DNA from: DATBSK01 sp964532485
GTDB lineage: Bacteria > Actinomycetota > Acidimicrobiia > IMCC26256 > PALSA-555
Direction: 5' to 3'
NCBI GenBank assembly: GCA_964532485.1
Contig: CAZHKE010000007.1
Span: forward strand, 1 to 64,000
Length of the DNA stretch: 64,000 nt
Numbering within the stretch: position 1 is the stretch's first letter; every line of letters begins with the position of its first letter. The notes under the pieces were generated by a model. It was not told the origin of the DNA, searched no databases, and was given only the letters and a program-made list of their open reading frames with translations. Both the position numbers and the translations under genes were made by a program. Positions 41,062-49,682 of the stretch are shown piece by piece.

Positions 41062-42969
41062 GAGATGGACCTCGTCGAACTCGAGCTGCTCCTTGTGGAG
41101 CTTCGGGTTCGCGAGGTCGCCGGCGTACTCCCAGGCACCCACGTACGCGAACTGCTCGTCGTCGCGCAGCGCCTCACCGTCTTCGGTCTGGTGCTCGACG
41201 CGGAAGTGGCCACCGCAGCTCTCCTCGCGGTGGAGCGCGTCGCGTACGAGCAGCTCGCCGAACTCCAGGAAGTCGGCGACGCGGCCCGCTTTCTCGAGCG
41301 ACTGGTTCAGCGACGAGCCCTCGCCCAGGATGCGCACGTCCTTGTGGAACTCGTCGCGCAGCGCGGGGATCTCGGCGAGCGCCTTCTCGAGGCTCTCCTT
41401 GCTCCGGGCCATGCCGCAGTTGTCCCAGAGGATCTTCCCGAGCTCCCGGTGGAACCAGTCGACGGTGCGGCTGCCGTCGACCGACAGCAGCGCGCGCACC
41501 CGCTCGGTGACCTCGCGCTCGGCGTCGGTGAACGCCGGATCGTCGGTTGGCACCGGGTCGGATCCGAGCAGCGGCGCGAGGTACTGGTTGATCGTCGCCG
41601 GGAGCACGAAGTAGCCGTCGGCCAGACCCTGCATGAGTGCGCTCGCGCCCAGGCGGTTGGCGCCGTGGTCCGAGAAGTTCGCCTCGCCCAGCACGTAGAG
41701 GCCGGGCACGTTGCTCATCAAGTCGTAGTCGACCCAGAGACCGCCCATCGCGTAGTGGACGGCCGGGTAGATCCGCATCGGCGTCTCGTACGGGTCTTCG
41801 CCGGTGATGCGCTCGTACATCTGGAGCAGGTTCCCGTAGCGCTCCTCGATCGTGTCGTGACCGAGCTGCGCCAGCGCGTCCGCGAAGTCGAGGTAGACGC
41901 CGTTCTTGATGGGTCCGACGCCGCGCCCGGCGTCGACCTCGCGCTTCGCGGCACGCGAGGCCACGTCGCGGGGCACGAGGTTGCCGAACGCGGGGTAGCG
42001 ACGCTCGAGGAAGTAGTCGCGCTCCTCTTCGCGGATCTGCGCGGCGGGACGCTCGTCGCCGAGCTCCTCGGGCACCCAGATCCGCCCGTCGTTGCGCAGC
42101 GACTCGCTCATCAGGGTGAGCTTCGACTGGAACTCGTCGCTCGCCGGGATGCACGTCGGGTGGATCTGGGTGTAGCAGGGGTTCGCGAACAGGGCGCCCT
42201 TGCGGTGCGCGCGCCACGCCGCGGTGGCGTTGGAGTTCTTGGCGTTCGTCGAGAGGTAGAAGACGTTGCCGTAGCCGCCGGTGGCGAGCACGACCGCGTG
42301 ACCACTCAGCGAGCGCACGTCACCATTGACGAGGTCGCGCACCACGATGCCGACGGCTCGTCCGTCCTTCATGACGAGCTCGAGCATCTCGTTGCGGGTG
42401 TGCAGCTCGACCATGCCCGCCGCCACCTGGCGGGCGAGCGCCTGGTACGCGCCGAGCAGCAGCTGCTGGCCCGTCTGACCCCGTGCGTAGAAGGTGCGCG
42501 ACACCTGCGCGCCACCGAAGCTGCGGTTGTCGAGCAGCCCGCCGTATTCGCGGGCGAACGGCACGCCCTGCGCGACGCACTGGTCGATGATGTTCACGCT
42601 GATCTGTGCCAGCCGGTACACGTTGGCCTCGCGGGCGCGGTAGTCGCCGCCCTTCACGGTGTCGTAGAAGAGGCGGTACACGCTGTCGCCGTCGTTGCGG
42701 TAGTTCTTCGCCGCGTTGATGCCGCCCTGGGCGGCGATGCTGTGCGCGCGCCGCGGCGAGTCGTGGTACGTGACGAGCTGCACCCGGTAGCCGAGCTCAC
42801 CCAGCGTCGCGGCCGCCGACGCGCCGGCGAGCCCGCTGCCGACGACGATGATCGTGAACTTCCGCTTGTTCGCCGGGTTCACGAGCTTCACGTCGAACTT
42901 GTGCTGGTCCCACTTGTCGGCGATGGGCCCGTCCGGGACCTTGGCGTCGAGCGCGAGACGCTCGCTCAT
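41062..42969 (-). CDS. sdhA: Succinate dehydrogenase/fumarate reductase flavoprotein subunit, C-terminus in gap
   Basis: Flavoprotein subunit that oxidises succinate to fumarate. The N-terminal FAD fold is TIIVVGSGLAGASAAATLGELGYRVQLVTYHDSPRRAHSIAAQGGINAAKNY. The substrate region HPTCIPASDEF-like segment and HYAMGGLWVDYDLMSNVPGLYVLGEANFSDHGANRLGASALMQGLADGYF follow. The protein ends FDEVHL at the gap, only a few residues short. This variant (b-type anchor sdhC, long SdhA) is typical of actinobacteria. Its start (ATG at 42969) lies in the innermost copy of a tandem repeat and overlaps the stop of a short upstream ORF as ATGA. Confidence 0.95.
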
Positions 42970-43058
42970 CGTTCCCGCTCCTGGCGGCTCCGCCGCCGGC
43001 CCGCTCGGGGCCCGCTCGCTGCGAGCCGGGGTGCCCGGCCCGCGAGACGCTCGCTCAT
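42966..43058 (-). CDS. 30-codon leader ORF in the sdhC-sdhA repeat
   Basis: ATG at 43058 with the same AGGAG site as sdhA. The peptide is MSERLAGRAPRL...AGRRRSRQERER and ends at a TGA overlapping the sdhA ATG (ATGA). Its first residues match the SdhA N-terminus (MSERLA). It is a plausible translation-coupling ORF. The product may not matter. Confidence 0.5.
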   Translation of the reverse strand: MSERLAGRAPRLAASGPRAGRRRSRQERER

Positions 43059-43095
43059 CGTTCCCGCTCCTGGCGGCTCCGCCGCCGGCCCGCTC

Positions 43096-43195
43096 NNNNN
43101 NNNNNNNNNNNNNNNNNNNNNNNNNNNNNNNNNNNNNNNNNNNNNNNNNNNNNNNNNNNNNNNNNNNNNNNNNNNNNNNNNNNNNNNNNNNNNNN
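43096..43195. other. Assembly gap (100 N) within the repeat array
   Basis: Exactly 100 N, flanked on both sides by complete 55-bp repeat copies. This suggests that the assembler could not resolve the copy number. Confidence 0.99.
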
Positions 43196-43209
43196 CGCGA
43201 GACGCTCGC

Positions 43210-43263
43210 TCATCGTTCCCGCTCCTGGCGGCTCCGCCGCCGGCCCGCTCGACGCTCGCTCAT
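43210..43263 (-). CDS. 17-codon leader ORF after sdhC
   Basis: ATG at 43263 overlaps the sdhC stop as ATGA. It encodes MSERRAGRRRSRQERER and ends at TGA overlapping the next repeat's ATG at 43213. It looks like the first link of a coupled chain from sdhC to sdhA. Confidence 0.45.
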   Translation of the reverse strand: MSERRAGRRRSRQERER

Positions 43264-44063
43264 GGTGAGACTGCTCCCGTCGTGATGAGCAACGGCATGC
43301 TGATGTTCCCGACCGTGATCACGGCCGCGAATCCGACCGCGAAGTAGCGGCGCCAGATGTTGTAGCGGGGGTTGTTCCAACCGAGGCTCTGGAACATCGA
43401 CCACGCGCCGTGGAAGAGGTGCAACCCGAGCGCGACCATGGCGAGGATGTAGACCACCGCGACCGGCACCCGCTCGAACGTGGCGAAGAGGTTGTTGTAC
43501 GGGTCCCCCTGCACGAAGTCGGGGTTCGCCTGGCCCCAGGTGAGGTCGAGCAGGTGGAAGATCAGGAACAGCAGGATGATGACGCCCGTCCAGCGCATCG
43601 TCCGCGAAGCGAAGTTGGCGGCGGAGTAGTCGCGCTTGGACTGGTACCGCGTCGGGCGCGCGGCCTGGTTGATCCGGGTGAGCTGGTACGCCGCCACGAT
43701 GTGGACGAAGAACGCCGCGATCAGCACCGTCCGCATCGCCCACAGCACCCAGGTGCGCGGGAAGACGGGCTCGCCGAGATCGCGCAGCCACTCGGCGTAG
43801 TCGTTGATGTGCTCCTCGCCGAGGAACACCTTGAGGTTGCCGACCATGTGGGCGAGCACGTAGCCGAGGAGGATGATGCCGCTGAGCGCCATCGCCCACT
43901 TCTTGCCGACGGCCGAGCGCCAGAACGCGAGGAGGAAGTGCCGCTCGGTGCGGGGTGGCGGGATCGGGGGGCCGGTGTAGCGCTCGAGCAGCTCGGCGGC
44001 GTCGGCGTCCTCCCGCTCGTCAGCGGTGGAGCGCTCCCCCCGTCCGCTGTCGACCGTCGTCAT
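43260..44063 (-). CDS. sdhC: Succinate dehydrogenase cytochrome b subunit
   Basis: Membrane anchor of succinate dehydrogenase with five to six membrane helices (267 residues). Hydrophobic segments include KWAMALSGIILLGYVLAHMVGN, WAMRTVLIAAFFVHIVAAYQL, GVIILLFLIFHLLDLTW and VAVVYILAMVALGLHLFHGAW; conserved His residues in LAHMVGN, FVHIVA, IFHLLD and LHLFHG are likely heme ligands. It fits the single-anchor type (TIGR02046). The ATG at 44063 was chosen because of GGGAG just before; a GTG at 44069 is an alternative. It is first of sdhC-sdhA-sdhB. Confidence 0.93.
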   Translation of the reverse strand: MTTVDSGRGERSTADEREDADAAELLERYTGPPIPPPRTERHFLLAFWRSAVGKKWAMALSGIILLGYVLAHMVGNLKVFLGEEHINDYAEWLRDLGEPVFPRTWVLWAMRTVLIAAFFVHIVAAYQLTRINQAARPTRYQSKRDYSAANFASRTMRWTGVIILLFLIFHLLDLTWGQANPDFVQGDPYNNLFATFERVPVAVVYILAMVALGLHLFHGAWSMFQSLGWNNPRYNIWRRYFAVGFAAVITVGNISMPLLITTGAVSP

Positions 44064-44154
44064 CGCCACTCCCGCGCGCCCGGCGCTCCTGCACCAGCCG
44101 ATCTCCGAGAGCCGACGCTACCGCCGCGGCCTACGAAAACGCCGATCCGGCTGC

Positions 44155-44448
44155 CTACGCCGCGCTCCCTCCGGAGGACGCCTCGGGCGGCTTGTTGCGC
44201 CCCATCTCCTTCTGGATCTGGCGCTCCTTCCAGTGCTGCACGGCGTCGGAGTCGCCGAAGAACACGCCGAATCCGTGGATGGCGAGGCCCATGCCCCAGA
44301 AGAGCGTGACCCAGAGCCAGTCCTCGCCGGCGATGATGAGGAAGACGACGTTGATGATCACGAACACCGCGAGGTGTCCGAAGAAGCCGATCTTCGCCTC
44401 GACTTTCTGGCGCGCCTGGTCGTACTGCTCGTCGTCGGTGCTGGCCAT
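44155..44448 (-). CDS. 2TM domain-containing protein
   Basis: A 97-residue protein with a charged N-terminus (DDEQYDQARQKVEAKIGFFGHLAVFVIINVVFLII) and two membrane helices (about 22-40 and 46-63), matching the 2TM domain pattern (KIGFFGHLAVFVIIN...WLWVTLFWGMGLAIHGFGVF). Such proteins are often fused to histidine kinases or stand alone. Function unknown. It precedes sdhC on the minus strand but is separated by about 90 bp. Confidence 0.85.
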   Translation of the reverse strand: MASTDDEQYDQARQKVEAKIGFFGHLAVFVIINVVFLIIAGEDWLWVTLFWGMGLAIHGFGVFFGDSDAVQHWKERQIQKEMGRNKPPEASSGGSAA

Positions 44449-44522
44449 CCGTCACCTCCTGGTCCCGAAGCCGACATGATCGCGCACGATGTGCCGCTGT
44501 TCGCGACGTCCGCCGGTCCAGG

Positions 44523-44528
44523 TAGGGT
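44523..44528 (+). promoter_or_regulatory. -10 box (TAGGGT) of the AAA ATPase gene
   Basis: TAGGGT ends 6 nt before the ATG at 44535 without a ribosome-binding site; probably leaderless. Confidence 0.55.
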
Positions 44529-44534
44529 CGCCGC

Positions 44535-45938
44535 ATGGCACGTCCCGGCACCCTCGGTGAGCTCCGCAGCAGCGGCTGGGCCTCGAGGCCCGTCAAGGAA
44601 GAGGTGCGGCAGAACGCGATGCGACGCATCGGCGACGGCGACGCCGTCGTCGAGGGTGTCGTGGGCTTCGACGACACCGTCCTCCCGCAGCTCGAGAACG
44701 CGCTGCTGGCGGCGCACGACGTGATCTTCCTGGGCGAGCGCGGGCAGGCGAAGACGCGGATGATCCGCTCGCTCGTCGAGCTGCTCGACGAGTGGATGCC
44801 GGTCGTCGGCGGCAGCGAGATCAACGACGATCCGTACGCACCGATCTCGCACCACGCACGTGTCCTCGTCGCCGAACGAGGCGACGACACGCCGATCGAG
44901 TGGGTGCACCGGGAGCGCCGCTTCGGCGAGAAGCTCGCGACCCCCGACACGTCGATCGCCGACCTCATCGGTGAGGTCGACCCGATCAAGGTCGCGGAGG
45001 GTCGCTACCTCTCCGACGAGCTCACGATCCACTACGGGCTCGTGCCCCGCACCAACCGCGGCATCTTCGCCATCAACGAGCTCCCCGACCTCGCCGAGCG
45101 CATCCAGGTCGGTCTGCTGAACGTTCTCGAGGAACGCGACGTGCAGATCCGGGGCTACAAGATCCGGCTGCCGCTCGACCTGATGCTCGTCGCGTCGGCG
45201 AACCCCGAGGACTACACGAACCGGGGTCGCATCATCACGCCGCTCAAGGACCGTTTCGGCGCGCAGATCCGCACCCACTACCCCCTCGACGTCGACATCG
45301 AGATGGACGTCGTCGAGCAGGAGGCCGTCGTTCCAGAGGTCGACGGCCTGCGGATCGACGTGCCCGACTACATGACCGAGATCGTCGCGGCGATCAGCCA
45401 GCACGCCCGGCAGTCACCGCACGTCAACCAGCGGTCCGGCGTGTCGGTGCGGCTGTCGGTGGCGAACTACGAGACGCTCGTGGCGAACGCGACCCGGCGC
45501 GCGGTGCGAAACCACGAAGAGGAGGTCGTGCCGCGGGTGAGCGACCTCGACGCGCTCGTGTCGAGCACGGCCGGGAAGATCGAGTTCGAGACCGTCGACG
45601 ACGGGCGCGAGGAGCAGGTCCTCGACCGGATCGTGAAGGCAGCGGTGCTCGAGACGTTCCGCACGACGTGCAAGCCCGAGAAGCTGACGACGCTCGTGAC
45701 GGCGTTCGACGAGGGGCTGATCGTGCACACCGGTGACGACGTGCCGGCGGCCGAGTACGCATCGCTGCTGTCCGACCTGCCCGGGCTGCGCGGCACGCTC
45801 GCCGACCTGGAGGTGGGAGAGACGCCGGCCGGGGTCGCGTCGGCCGTCGAGTTCGTGCTCGAGGGGTTGCACCTCTCGAAGCGGCTCAACAAGGACGCCG
45901 TGGGCGGCAAGTCCGCGTACCGCGGGCGCGGCAGCTGA
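44535..45938 (+). CDS. MoxR/ChlI-type AAA+ ATPase
   Basis: A 467-residue AAA+ ATPase of the magnesium chelatase / MoxR group. The Walker A is in VIFLGERGQAKTRMIRSL, Walker B in GIFAINELPDLAERIQVGLLNVLEE, sensor 1 in LMLVASANPEDYTNRG, and an Arg finger region in PLKDRFGAQIRTHYPLD. Such ATPases work with a VWA-domain partner to insert cofactors or remodel proteins. The likely partner is the VWA protein at 47598 on the same strand. In other genomes such pairs are usually adjacent; here two minus-strand genes lie between. Target unknown. Confidence 0.9.
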   Translation: MARPGTLGELRSSGWASRPVKEEVRQNAMRRIGDGDAVVEGVVGFDDTVLPQLENALLAAHDVIFLGERGQAKTRMIRSLVELLDEWMPVVGGSEINDDPYAPISHHARVLVAERGDDTPIEWVHRERRFGEKLATPDTSIADLIGEVDPIKVAEGRYLSDELTIHYGLVPRTNRGIFAINELPDLAERIQVGLLNVLEERDVQIRGYKIRLPLDLMLVASANPEDYTNRGRIITPLKDRFGAQIRTHYPLDVDIEMDVVEQEAVVPEVDGLRIDVPDYMTEIVAAISQHARQSPHVNQRSGVSVRLSVANYETLVANATRRAVRNHEEEVVPRVSDLDALVSSTAGKIEFETVDDGREEQVLDRIVKAAVLETFRTTCKPEKLTTLVTAFDEGLIVHTGDDVPAAEYASLLSDLPGLRGTLADLEVGETPAGVASAVEFVLEGLHLSKRLNKDAVGGKSAYRGRGS

Positions 45939-45945
45939 GCCGGGC

Positions 45946-46323
45946 TCAGAGCCCCGAGTCGCGGTTGTAGACGTTGCACGCCTTGTTGGCGTAGCGGTTG
46001 ACGTTGTCGACGGCGGTGCCGATCTCCGGGTCGTCGACCACGGACGTGTCGCCGTCGGCGCGGCGCTGGAGCGCGTCGAGGAAGGTCTGGGCGTCGTCGG
46101 CGATGGCCTCGGGAGCCGCGTCGGCGAGGTCGGCCACGATCGGGAGCTGCCGCTTGATGCTCGGCTTGCCGTCGAGCTGCGTGCGCTCGAGCTCGTCGTT
46201 GTAGCGGTCGGCGGCGCGGCAGAACGCCTTCGAGGCCGGCGGCTTCTCCTCACGGCTGCACGCGGTCGCCACGAGTCCCAGCGCCACGACCACCAGCGCC
46301 ACCCGCTGCACCGACCGACTCAC
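45946..46323 (-). CDS. Small lipoprotein, function unknown
   Basis: A 125-residue protein with a lipoprotein signal (VSRSVQRVALVVVALGLVATAC, lipobox VATAC, Cys at about residue 22) and a mature helical part with three Cys (AFCRAADRYNDELER, YANKACNVYNRD). The GTG start at 46323 was chosen to give this signal. No family recognised. It is convergent with the AAA ATPase and lies next to a palindrome array. Confidence 0.78.
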   Translation of the reverse strand: MSRSVQRVALVVVALGLVATACSREEKPPASKAFCRAADRYNDELERTQLDGKPSIKRQLPIVADLADAAPEAIADDAQTFLDALQRRADGDTSVVDDPEIGTAVDNVNRYANKACNVYNRDSGL

Positions 46324-46344
46324 CCCTCCAGTCTCGCCCCACGT

Positions 46345-46519
46345 CCGAGCAAGTGACGATTCGGGGCGGCATGTCCACGCGATCGTCACTTGCTGCGCGG
46401 GTCATCCGAGCAGGTGACGTTTCGGGGCGGCATGTCCGCACGATCGTCACTTGCTGCGCGGGTTATCCGAGCAGGTGACGTTTCGGGGCGGCATGTCCAC
46501 GCGATCGTCACTTGCTGCG
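46345..46519. repeat. Family C palindromes, three tandem copies (61-bp period)
   Basis: Three 61-bp units (46345, 46406, 46467), each with arms GCAAGTGACG.../...CGTCACTTGC (12 bp perfect in copy 1; one mismatch in copies 2 and 3) around a 21-25-nt loop TTCGGGGCGGCATGTCC. The third copy contains the stop codon of the AbiEi/DUF559 gene. Confidence 0.95.
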
Positions 46520-47413
46520 TTGGTGGAGGGCGTTCTCGACGATCTCGACCACGAATGCTCGCGACGACTTCGACGTGAAGTGGATCATGCGCCACCCAGC
46601 GTCCTCGAGGATCGCGTCGCGCTCGGGGTCGCTGTCGAACGACGTGCGAGTCCGATGGGCATCCCAGCCGTCGTACTCGATGCCGATCTTGTGATCTGGG
46701 TATGCGAGATCGATGCGGTACGTGCGCCCGCGGACGCGCACTCGGTGCTGGAGCACCGGCTCGGGCAGTCCGGCTCCGACGATCCAGCGGTAGATCTTCA
46801 GCTCGGCGTCGGTCTCGCCCGGGTCGAAGCCGGGGAGTCGCTCCTCCAACAGGGCGCGCATGAAGGTGCTGCGCCGCCGACCCTTCGTCGCCAGGTCGAG
46901 GAACACGACCTCGAGGCGCTCGAGCGTCGTCAGCCGACGGCGTAGCGCGTCATCGAGCGCGCGAGCCACTTTCCCGAGGCCCGAGCACGCCGTGAGGTCG
47001 CACAGCGTGCGCGCCGGCGATGTGACCGGGAGCCCTCCGTGCACGGTGTGGTGGGCGTCGCTCCAGACGCGGGTGTCGTGGACGATGACACCGGGGAGCC
47101 GCGCGCGACGTGACCGCGGCACCGTCACCTCCAGCTGATCGGGTACGGCGTACCCCTCGAGCCGCCAGCACCACGCGGCGGCCCGGAACGCGGTCGCCGT
47201 CGCGGGCCCGCCGGCCAGGCACGCGGCGAGCTGGTGCTGCTCCCAGGTCTCCGGTGCCCCGGCCGTCCGGTAGACGCCGGTCCGGACGGGCTCGAGCCGG
47301 CGCCTGGCGAGCGCGTGCTTGAGCTGGTCCTCGGTCACGTGCGTCAGCGCCTGCGCCCGTGTGACGAGTCCGTGCTGACGACGCGCGAGCGCAGCGCATG
47401 CGGTGAAGTCCAT
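46508..47413 (-). CDS. AbiEi-like / DUF559 endonuclease-domain protein
   Basis: A 301-residue protein with an N-terminal winged-helix domain like AbiEi antitoxins (CAALARRQHGLVTRAQALTHVTEDQLKHALARRRLEPVRTGVYRTAGAP, about 1-60) and a C-terminal DUF559 (Vsr-like PD-(D/E)xK) domain at about 200-300: VRGRTYRIDLAYPDHKIGIEYDGWDAH, DPERDAILEDAGWRMIHFTS. The metal-binding Asp (IDLAYPD) and Glu (IGIEYDG) are present, so nuclease activity is possible. Palindromes of one family lie on both sides, and it sits between a MoxR ATPase and its VWA partner, so it may be a mobile insert. No partner toxin gene is visible. Confidence 0.85.
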   Translation of the reverse strand: MDFTACAALARRQHGLVTRAQALTHVTEDQLKHALARRRLEPVRTGVYRTAGAPETWEQHQLAACLAGGPATATAFRAAAWCWRLEGYAVPDQLEVTVPRSRRARLPGVIVHDTRVWSDAHHTVHGGLPVTSPARTLCDLTACSGLGKVARALDDALRRRLTTLERLEVVFLDLATKGRRRSTFMRALLEERLPGFDPGETDAELKIYRWIVGAGLPEPVLQHRVRVRGRTYRIDLAYPDHKIGIEYDGWDAHRTRTSFDSDPERDAILEDAGWRMIHFTSKSSRAFVVEIVENALHQRSK

Positions 47414-47463
47414 GCCCCCCGGGACCCGCGCCGTCGACGCCGTGACTCCCGCCCGGCCGACGC

Positions 47464-47574
47464 GAGCAAGTGACGGTTCGGTGGAGCATTCGCCCTCCAG
47501 CGTCACTTCGTTCCCGGCCGAGGCGAGCAAGTGACGGTTCAGTGCGGCATCCGCCCTCGAGCGTCACTTGCTCG
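47464..47574. repeat. Family C palindromes, two copies upstream of the AbiEi/DUF559 gene
   Basis: The copy at 47464-47511 is degenerate. The copy at 47524-47574 has perfect 13-bp arms (CGAGCAAGTGACG ... CGTCACTTGCTCG). They match the family on the other side of the gene. Confidence 0.92.
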
Positions 47575-47584
47575 GGGGCGGGGG

Positions 47585-47590
47585 TACGGT
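47585..47590 (+). promoter_or_regulatory. -10 box (TACGGT) of the VWA gene
   Basis: TACGGT ends 7 nt before the ATG at 47598, without ribosome-binding site; it lies only 10 bp after a family C palindrome. Confidence 0.5.
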
Positions 47591-47597
47591 GGCGCGG

Positions 47598-49625
47598 ATG
47601 TTGCGCAGGCGGCGGCGCCGGGAGCGTCAGAAGGCGGGGTTCCGCTACTCGGCGTGGGACGGGACGCAGCGGGGGTTCGACCTCGACGCGGACGCGCTCC
47701 TCGACGAGATGACCGACGACCTCCTCTACCACGGCGACCTGCACGCGGCGCTCCGCCGGCTCATGCAGCAGGGGATGCAGGACCGCAACGACGAGCAGCT
47801 CATGGGCCTGCGCGAGATGCTCCAGCGCCTCCGCGAGCGTCGCCGCGAGATGCTCGATCGCTACGACCTGGGCGGCGTCTACGAGGAGATCGCCGAGCAG
47901 CTCCGCGAGGTCGTCGAGGCCGAGCGTGAGGGCATCGAGCGGCGCGTCGACGAGGCCAACGCGTCCAACGACAAGCGACGCCAGGAGATCGTCGACGACC
48001 TCGCCCGCCAGCGCCGCGACGAGCTCGACCAGCTCCCGCCCGACCTCGCCGGCAAGGTGGACGCGCTCGGGCAGTACGACTGGATGGACGACGCCGCGCG
48101 CGAGCGGTTCGAGCAGCTGATGGAGCAGCTCAAGGAGCAGCTGCTCCAGAGCACGTTCAACCAGATGTCCGAGGGCATGCAGAACATGGACGCCGAGCGC
48201 CTGGCCCGCATGAAGGACATGATGGCCGAGCTCAACGAGATGCTCGAGCAACGGGCCCGGGGCGAGGAGCCCGACTTCGAGGGCTTCATGGATCGCTACG
48301 GCGACTTCTTCCCGGGCAACCCGCAGACGCTCGACGAGCTGCTCGAGCAGATGGCGCAGTCGATGGCCCAGATGCAGCAGCTCATGAACTCGATGACGCC
48401 CGAGCAGCGCGCCCAGCTCCAGCAGCTCGCCGAGTCGCTGCTCGAGGACATGGACCTGCGGTGGCAGGTCGACCAGCTGTCGCGCAACCTGCAGCAGGCG
48501 TTCCCGAACCTCCCGTGGGAGCGGTCGATGCCGTTCCGCGGCGACGACCCCCTCTCGATGGGCCAGATGCCCGGCCTGCTCGACCAGCTCGGCGACATGG
48601 ACGACCTCGAGCACCTCCTCCGCCAGGCGACGCAGCCGGGCGAGCTGTCGGAGGTCGACGTCGACCGCGCCCGCGAGATGCTCGGCGACGACGCGGCGCG
48701 CTCACTCGAGCGGCTCGCCGAGCTGGCCAGGATGCTCGAGGATGCCGGCCTCATCGAGCAGCGCGAGGGCCGACTCGAGCTGACGCCTCGCGGCATCCGG
48801 GCCATCGGCAACAAGGCGCTGGGTGACCTGTTCCGCAAGCTGATGAAGGACCGCACGGGTCGCCACGAGTCCGAGCGCGAGGGTGTCGGCCACGACCCGG
48901 CCTACGAGCACAAGCCGTACGAGTGGGGTGACCCGTTCCGCCTCGACGTGAACCAGACGGTGAAGAACGCGATCTGGCGCCAGGGCGCGGGAACGCCGGT
49001 GCGCCTCACGCCGGACGACTTCGAGATCGAGCGCACCGAGCAGGTCACGCGCAGCGCCACGGTGCTGCTCCTCGACGTGTCGCTGTCGATGCCCATGCGG
49101 GACAACTTCCTGTCGGCGAAGAAGGTCGCGATGGCGCTCCATGCGCTCATCACGAGTCAGTACCCGCGCGACTACTTCGGACTCGTGAGCTTCGGACGGG
49201 TCGCGCGCGAGGTCGCGCCCGAGAAGCTCCCGGAGATGAGCTGGGACTTCGAGTGGGGCACCAACATGCACCACGCGATGCTCCTGGCACGCCGCATGCT
49301 CAGCCGCGAGACGGGCACGAAGCAGATCATCATGGTCACCGACGGTGAGCCCACCGCCCACATCGAGCACGGCGAGGCGTACTTCCAGTACCCACCGTCA
49401 CCGGTGACGATCGAGGAGACGCTCAAAGAGGTGATGCGGTGCACGCGTGACGGCATCCGCATCAACACGTTCATGCTCGACGAGAGCCACTACCTCCGCC
49501 ACTTCGTCGAGCGGATGATGCAGCTGAACAAGGGAAGGGCCTTCTTCACGACGCCCGACACCCTGGGTGACTACGTGCTCGTCGACTTCCTCGAGCAGCG
49601 CCGCCAGCACCGCCGCGCCAGCTGA
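47598..49625 (+). CDS. VWA domain-containing protein (MoxR partner)
   Basis: A 675-residue protein with a long N-terminal helical, Gln/Met/Glu-rich region (about 30-400; many EQLMEQLKEQLLQ-type heptads, likely coiled coil) and a C-terminal von Willebrand A domain at about 480-650 with a MIDAS-like motif VLLLDVSLSMPMRDNF and MVTDGEPT. Such proteins act with MoxR ATPases like the one at 44535. A GTG nine bases upstream (47589) is an alternative start. The role may be in protein or metal-cofactor maturation, but no target is shown. Confidence 0.87.
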   Translation: MLRRRRRRERQKAGFRYSAWDGTQRGFDLDADALLDEMTDDLLYHGDLHAALRRLMQQGMQDRNDEQLMGLREMLQRLRERRREMLDRYDLGGVYEEIAEQLREVVEAEREGIERRVDEANASNDKRRQEIVDDLARQRRDELDQLPPDLAGKVDALGQYDWMDDAARERFEQLMEQLKEQLLQSTFNQMSEGMQNMDAERLARMKDMMAELNEMLEQRARGEEPDFEGFMDRYGDFFPGNPQTLDELLEQMAQSMAQMQQLMNSMTPEQRAQLQQLAESLLEDMDLRWQVDQLSRNLQQAFPNLPWERSMPFRGDDPLSMGQMPGLLDQLGDMDDLEHLLRQATQPGELSEVDVDRAREMLGDDAARSLERLAELARMLEDAGLIEQREGRLELTPRGIRAIGNKALGDLFRKLMKDRTGRHESEREGVGHDPAYEHKPYEWGDPFRLDVNQTVKNAIWRQGAGTPVRLTPDDFEIERTEQVTRSATVLLLDVSLSMPMRDNFLSAKKVAMALHALITSQYPRDYFGLVSFGRVAREVAPEKLPEMSWDFEWGTNMHHAMLLARRMLSRETGTKQIIMVTDGEPTAHIEHGEAYFQYPPSPVTIEETLKEVMRCTRDGIRINTFMLDESHYLRHFVERMMQLNKGRAFFTTPDTLGDYVLVDFLEQRRQHRRAS

Positions 49626-49682
49626 CGCTCCAGGACGTCGCGGTGGCGACCCGAAGAGACGCCGGCGGCGCGCTTCGCTGAG

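Larger units (their letters stand above)
42952..43263 (-). repeat. Tandem repeat array spanning the sdhC-sdhA junction
   Basis: Three identical 55-bp copies (42952-43006, 43041-43095, 43196-43250) plus a 13-bp partial copy (43251-43263). The first two are separated by a 34-bp spacer, giving an 89-bp unit. Each copy holds, on the minus strand, the hairpin GGCGGCGGAGCCGCC, the site AGGAG and an ATG followed by AGCGAGCGTC. The N gap is bounded exactly by copies two and three, so these two may be one copy split by the assembler. Confidence 0.93.

Noticed and set aside
40213..42969. Apparent single 918-residue SdhA-SdhB fusion
   Set aside because: The frames are joined only through 100 N. SdhA ends and SdhB begins with normal family boundaries at the gap, so two genes are the simpler reading.
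46345..46519. CRISPR-like array of three regular repeats
   Set aside because: The whole 61-bp unit is repeated, with no unique spacers, and each unit is itself a palindrome. No cas genes are present.
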